From Aphrocallistes beatrix (Eukaryota; Porifera; Hexactinellida; Sceptrulophora; Aphrocallistidae), in contig OY725494.1 in assembly GCA_963281255.1 (NCBI GenBank), forward strand, positions 3,981,934-4,045,933: a stretch of 64,000 nt of DNA. Reading direction: 5' to 3'. The notes beneath the pieces were generated by a model. The model worked only from the letters and a program-made list of their open reading frames with translations. It searched no databases and was not told the origin of the DNA. Position 1 is the first letter of the stretch, and each line of letters begins with the position of its first letter. Positions 61,140 through 64,000 of the stretch are shown piece by piece. The position numbers were made by a program, and so were the translations under genes.

Positions 61140-61800
61140 TGTTGCGCTGTTTGGACCTTTCAAACTACAGTTTTTCTATTTTCTTACTTCTTTCTCTCAA
61201 CTGTTTCCTTTATTTACTGGTTAGCTCTCTTATTTCCTATTCAGGACATCTTATTACATATTTATTTTCATAATGCCATTAATTAAAATATATTTGTGTC
61301 AGAATTTGATAGAGAATGAATATTTCCTCTCTCTTTTTACATAAAAATATGTTAATAGCTCAAGCACAGAATAACTAGAGAGCAGCTATTGTAAAGAACA
61401 TCGACTACAAATGGAGTTCAGATTTCGGATACATCAGGTATATTAGATTACATTCATTAACTTTTGCTGCATGCAGAAATTATTATCTAAAATTAATGTC
61501 CCGTAAGAGATTCTGATTATCTTTCAAGTTATGAGTCTACCTATGCGCATATGCCCTGTCTTGAGTATAAGAATGGAGTTAGGAGCATTCAGATTATTCC
61601 ACGCTTATTTCAGACATTTTTTATTTGATCTAGACTATATCATTGCATAGTATCACTCTTTAAATTGATATTCTGTAGTTGAAAACTAGGGATTCATATT
61701 TATTTCAACATTAGTTATCCAAATTGCTTTCCCTCTTGGCTAATAAAATATTTTATATGAAAATTCTCAATATACAATAGGAACAACTCAGAGCTCATAG
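61140..61800. other. Intergenic
   Basis: AT-rich, no supported gene. The base composition changes abruptly at the next start codon. Confidence 0.35.
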
Positions 61801-61806
61801 TGTCTC

Positions 61807-64000
61807 ATGGCAGAAGGCAGCGAAGAAGTCCCCTCCCCCCTCCACCCCAAACACATCCTGATAGCCACTCCTTCCGAAGAGGTGCGACAGAAGCACCTGT
61901 CACACCTGGAGGGCTCTGCCACTTTCTGCGTGATGCGGTCCAAGAAGACGGGCAAGTTCAACCGCAAGAAGAGTGTGCCTCTGATCGAGCAGAGAGAAAC
62001 AGACCCAGAGACCCTCCGCCTGGTAGAGGACCAGGACCGGGCCAAGTACTGGAAGAGGTGGGGCCCCTATCTGTCCGAGCGGCAGTGGGGGACGGTGCGG
62101 GAGGACTACTCCCCGGATGGGTCCTGCTGGGACTACTTCTCCCACGACCACGCCCGCTCCCGCGCCTACAGGTGGGGGGAGGACGGACTGATGGGGATCT
62201 GCGACAGACAGTGCCGCCTCTGCTTCTGTCTGGGCCTCTGGAACGGGAAGGACCCGATCCTGAAGGAGCGGCTGTACGGCCTGACCGGGCCCCAGGGGAA
62301 CCACGGAGAGGACGTGAAGGAGTGCTACTACTACCTGGACTCCACGCCCACACACTCCTACATGAAGGGGCTCTACAAGTACCCCATGGACGCGTACCCG
62401 TACGCCCGCCTGGAGCAGGCCAACAGGGAGACGGGGCTGTCCGGGCCAGAGGTTGAGCTGGAGGACCTGGGGGTGTTCGAGAGCAACCGCTACTGGGACG
62501 TGTTCGTGGAGTACGCGAAGGCCTCTCCGGACCTCATCTGCGTCCGGGTGACCTGCCACAACCGGTCCGACGCGCCGGCCACGCTGCACATCCTGCCGCA
62601 GCTGTGGTACCGGAACACGTGGGTGTGGGGGTACAAGCACGAGGGCGCCACGGAGCGTCCCCTCCTACAGCTGAGCGGGACCGAGGGGGAGGAGGAGGTG
62701 TGCGGGGAGCACCAGAGCACCCTGGGGAAGTGGTACTTCATGGCAGACAAGAGTAACGGAGAGAAACCGCGGCTGTTATTCACTGAGAACGAGACGAACT
62801 ACAAGCGGCTGTACGGCGTGGACAGCCCTTCCCCCTTCGTCAAGGACGCCTTCCACCGGTTCGTCACTTCGGGCGAGAAGAGCGCCGTGAATCCGGGACA
62901 GAAAGGGACCAAGTGCGCCGCGTACTACCGCCAAGAAGTGGCGGGGGGAGCCAGCACGGAGGTCCGACTGGTGCTCTGCAGCGAGAAAGAGAAGCCCCAG
63001 CTCAGCAGGGAGGAGCTGTTCGGCGCGTTCTTTGATAAAACTTTCAAAGTCCGCCTGTCGGAAGCCAACACCTTCTACAGCCGCCTGGCCAGACAGGGTC
63101 TGAGCGACTTCTCCAGCTCCCTCCGTCTGGAGGAGCTGGAGGTGGTGCGGCAGTCGTACGCGGGTCTGCTCTGGAGCAAACAGTTCTACCACTACTCCGT
63201 CAAGGACTGGCTGAGGGGAGACCCCAACATGCCCGGACCCGACCAGTCCCGGTACTCCGGCCGCAACGCCGACTGGACGCACCTCTTCAACCGCGAGATC
63301 ATCTCCATGCCGGACAAGTGGGAGTACCCGTGGTACGCCTCCTGGGACCTGGCGTTCCACATGATCCCCTACGCCAAGGTGGACCCCAACTTCGCCAAGG
63401 AGCAGCTGATCCTGTTCCTGCGCGAGTGGTACATGCACCCGAACGGACAGATCCCCGCCTACGAGTTCGCCTTCAACGACGTGAACCCTCCCGTCCACGC
63501 GTGGGCCTGCTTCCGCGTGTACAAGATCACGGGGTCCCGCGGGAACCGCGACTACAGCTTCCTGGCTAGGACCTTCCAGAAGCTGGTGCTCAACTTCAAC
63601 TGGTGGGTGAACCGGAAGGACCCCAACGGGAGGAACATTTTCGCCGGGGGGTTCCTGGGGCTGGACAACATCGGACTGTTCGACAGGAGCAAGCCGCTCC
63701 CGGCCGGCTGGGAGCTGGAGCAGGCGGACGGGACCGCCTGGATGGCGTTCTTCTGCGTGGTCATGCTGAACATGGCTCTGGAGCTGGCCGACACCTACGA
63801 CCTGGTCTACGAGGACATGGCGTCCAAGTTCTTCGAGCACTTCATCCAGATCTCCGACGCCATCAACCAGATGGGACAGGGGAAGGGACTCTGGCACGAA
63901 GAGGACGGGTTCTACTACGACCTGCTGCGCATCCAGGGACAGTCCTACCCCATGCGGATCCGCTCCGTCGTGGGGGTTATCCCGATCTTCGCGTGCCTCA
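61807..64000 (+). CDS. GH63/MGH1-like glycoside hydrolase, 5' part (runs off window)
   Basis: 731 codons are open from the ATG at 61807 to the window end, with no intron. Family blocks: RWGPYLSERQWGTVREDYS, GSCWDYFSHDHARSRAYRWG, RLCFCLGLWNGKDPILKERL, GLTGPQGNHGEDVKECYYYL, PTHSYMKGLYKYP, and later WEYPWYASWDLAFH and NPPVHAWACFRVY. These match a conserved bacterial and microbial-eukaryote family of about 890 residues annotated as MGH1-like or GH63 glucosidase; the Asp in WDLAFH is a likely catalytic acid. The N-terminal 60 codons are less GC-rich than the rest. Third positions are almost all G or C, unlike every neighbour. No signal peptide, so cytosolic. The natural substrate of the family is not clear to me. 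Confidence 0.85.
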   Translation, partial: MAEGSEEVPSPLHPKHILIATPSEEVRQKHLSHLEGSATFCVMRSKKTGKFNRKKSVPLIEQRETDPETLRLVEDQDRAKYWKRWGPYLSERQWGTVREDYSPDGSCWDYFSHDHARSRAYRWGEDGLMGICDRQCRLCFCLGLWNGKDPILKERLYGLTGPQGNHGEDVKECYYYLDSTPTHSYMKGLYKYPMDAYPYARLEQANRETGLSGPEVELEDLGVFESNRYWDVFVEYAKASPDLICVRVTCHNRSDAPATLHILPQLWYRNTWVWGYKHEGATERPLLQLSGTEGEEEVCGEHQSTLGKWYFMADKSNGEKPRLLFTENETNYKRLYGVDSPSPFVKDAFHRFVTSGEKSAVNPGQKGTKCAAYYRQEVAGGASTEVRLVLCSEKEKPQLSREELFGAFFDKTFKVRLSEANTFYSRLARQGLSDFSSSLRLEELEVVRQSYAGLLWSKQFYHYSVKDWLRGDPNMPGPDQSRYSGRNADWTHLFNREIISMPDKWEYPWYASWDLAFHMIPYAKVDPNFAKEQLILFLREWYMHPNGQIPAYEFAFNDVNPPVHAWACFRVYKITGSRGNRDYSFLARTFQKLVLNFNWWVNRKDPNGRNIFAGGFLGLDNIGLFDRSKPLPAGWELEQADGTAWMAFFCVVMLNMALELADTYDLVYEDMASKFFEHFIQISDAINQMGQGKGLWHEEDGFYYDLLRIQGQSYPMRIRSVVGVIPIFACL

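Noticed and set aside
61900..63897. Long minus-strand and alternate-frame ORFs (246 and 373 codons)
   Set aside because: They are shadows of the GC-rich glycoside hydrolase, caused by a lack of AT-rich stops; only the plus-strand frame from 61807 carries family motifs.

Overview
The window comes from an animal, most likely an invertebrate with an AT-rich genome. The evidence is an animal-type gene set: a NEDD8 homologue, MFAP1, a HURP/DLGAP5-like protein, a probable EMRE, the sperm/ciliary protein SPMIP1, two CD225/dispanin proteins, a PCBP-like KH protein, PSMA2, uricase with a peroxisomal signal, GTP cyclohydrolase I, and mitochondrial ribosomal proteins mL52 and probably mL50. hAT, mariner and Helitron-like repeats and spliceosomal introns are also present. 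I cannot name the species. Most genes look intronless, while PSMA2 (9 exons) and the KH gene (12 exons seen) carry many very small introns.

Layout. 1-8.2 kb: small housekeeping genes (mL50-like, NEDD8, SPMIP1, dispanin, MFAP1, second dispanin) with a MITE and Helitron-like fragments. 8.2-10.4 kb: old transposon debris including a dead mariner. 10.4-31.6 kb: five tandem, same-strand, intronless genes for an unrecognised 372-residue protein with seven predicted membrane segments. They are spread over two almost identical 9,976-bp units plus a partial one. Gene 3 is a hybrid of gene 5 (5' part) and gene 1 (3' part), which marks the unequal crossover that made the duplication. Each unit also holds a broken sulfotransferase gene, a Tc1-like MITE, a hAT-like foldback element and Helitron-like repeats. 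31.6-39.8 kb: probable EMRE, HURP-like, mL52, the KH gene and GTP cyclohydrolase I, all on the minus strand.

40-52 kb is a rearranged, repeat-rich stretch. It holds a frameshifted and an intact copy of an ADP-ribosyltransferase-like gene, each beside scraps of PSMA2 exons. It also has a 3.4-kb hAT element with 8-bp target duplications that contains a 770-bp inverted repeat and a 200-N gap, an isolated XPF (ERCC4) exon fused to a repeat, and a 2.26-kb satellite built almost wholly of short palindromes. 52.6-56.9 kb: PSMA2, uricase and an SDR reductase, all minus strand. 57.2-59.1 kb: a 29-30 bp minisatellite of about 63 copies. 60-64 kb: a type II membrane protein of unknown function and a very GC-rich, intronless GH63/MGH1-like glycoside hydrolase that runs off the window and looks bacterial in character.

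Most genes here are unrelated housekeeping functions rather than a pathway. The exception is the 7TM array, a lineage-expanded family with a shared promoter layout (TATAAAAG 52-60 bp before each ATG) that is still being rearranged. All gene identities come from recalled family motifs; no database search was possible.
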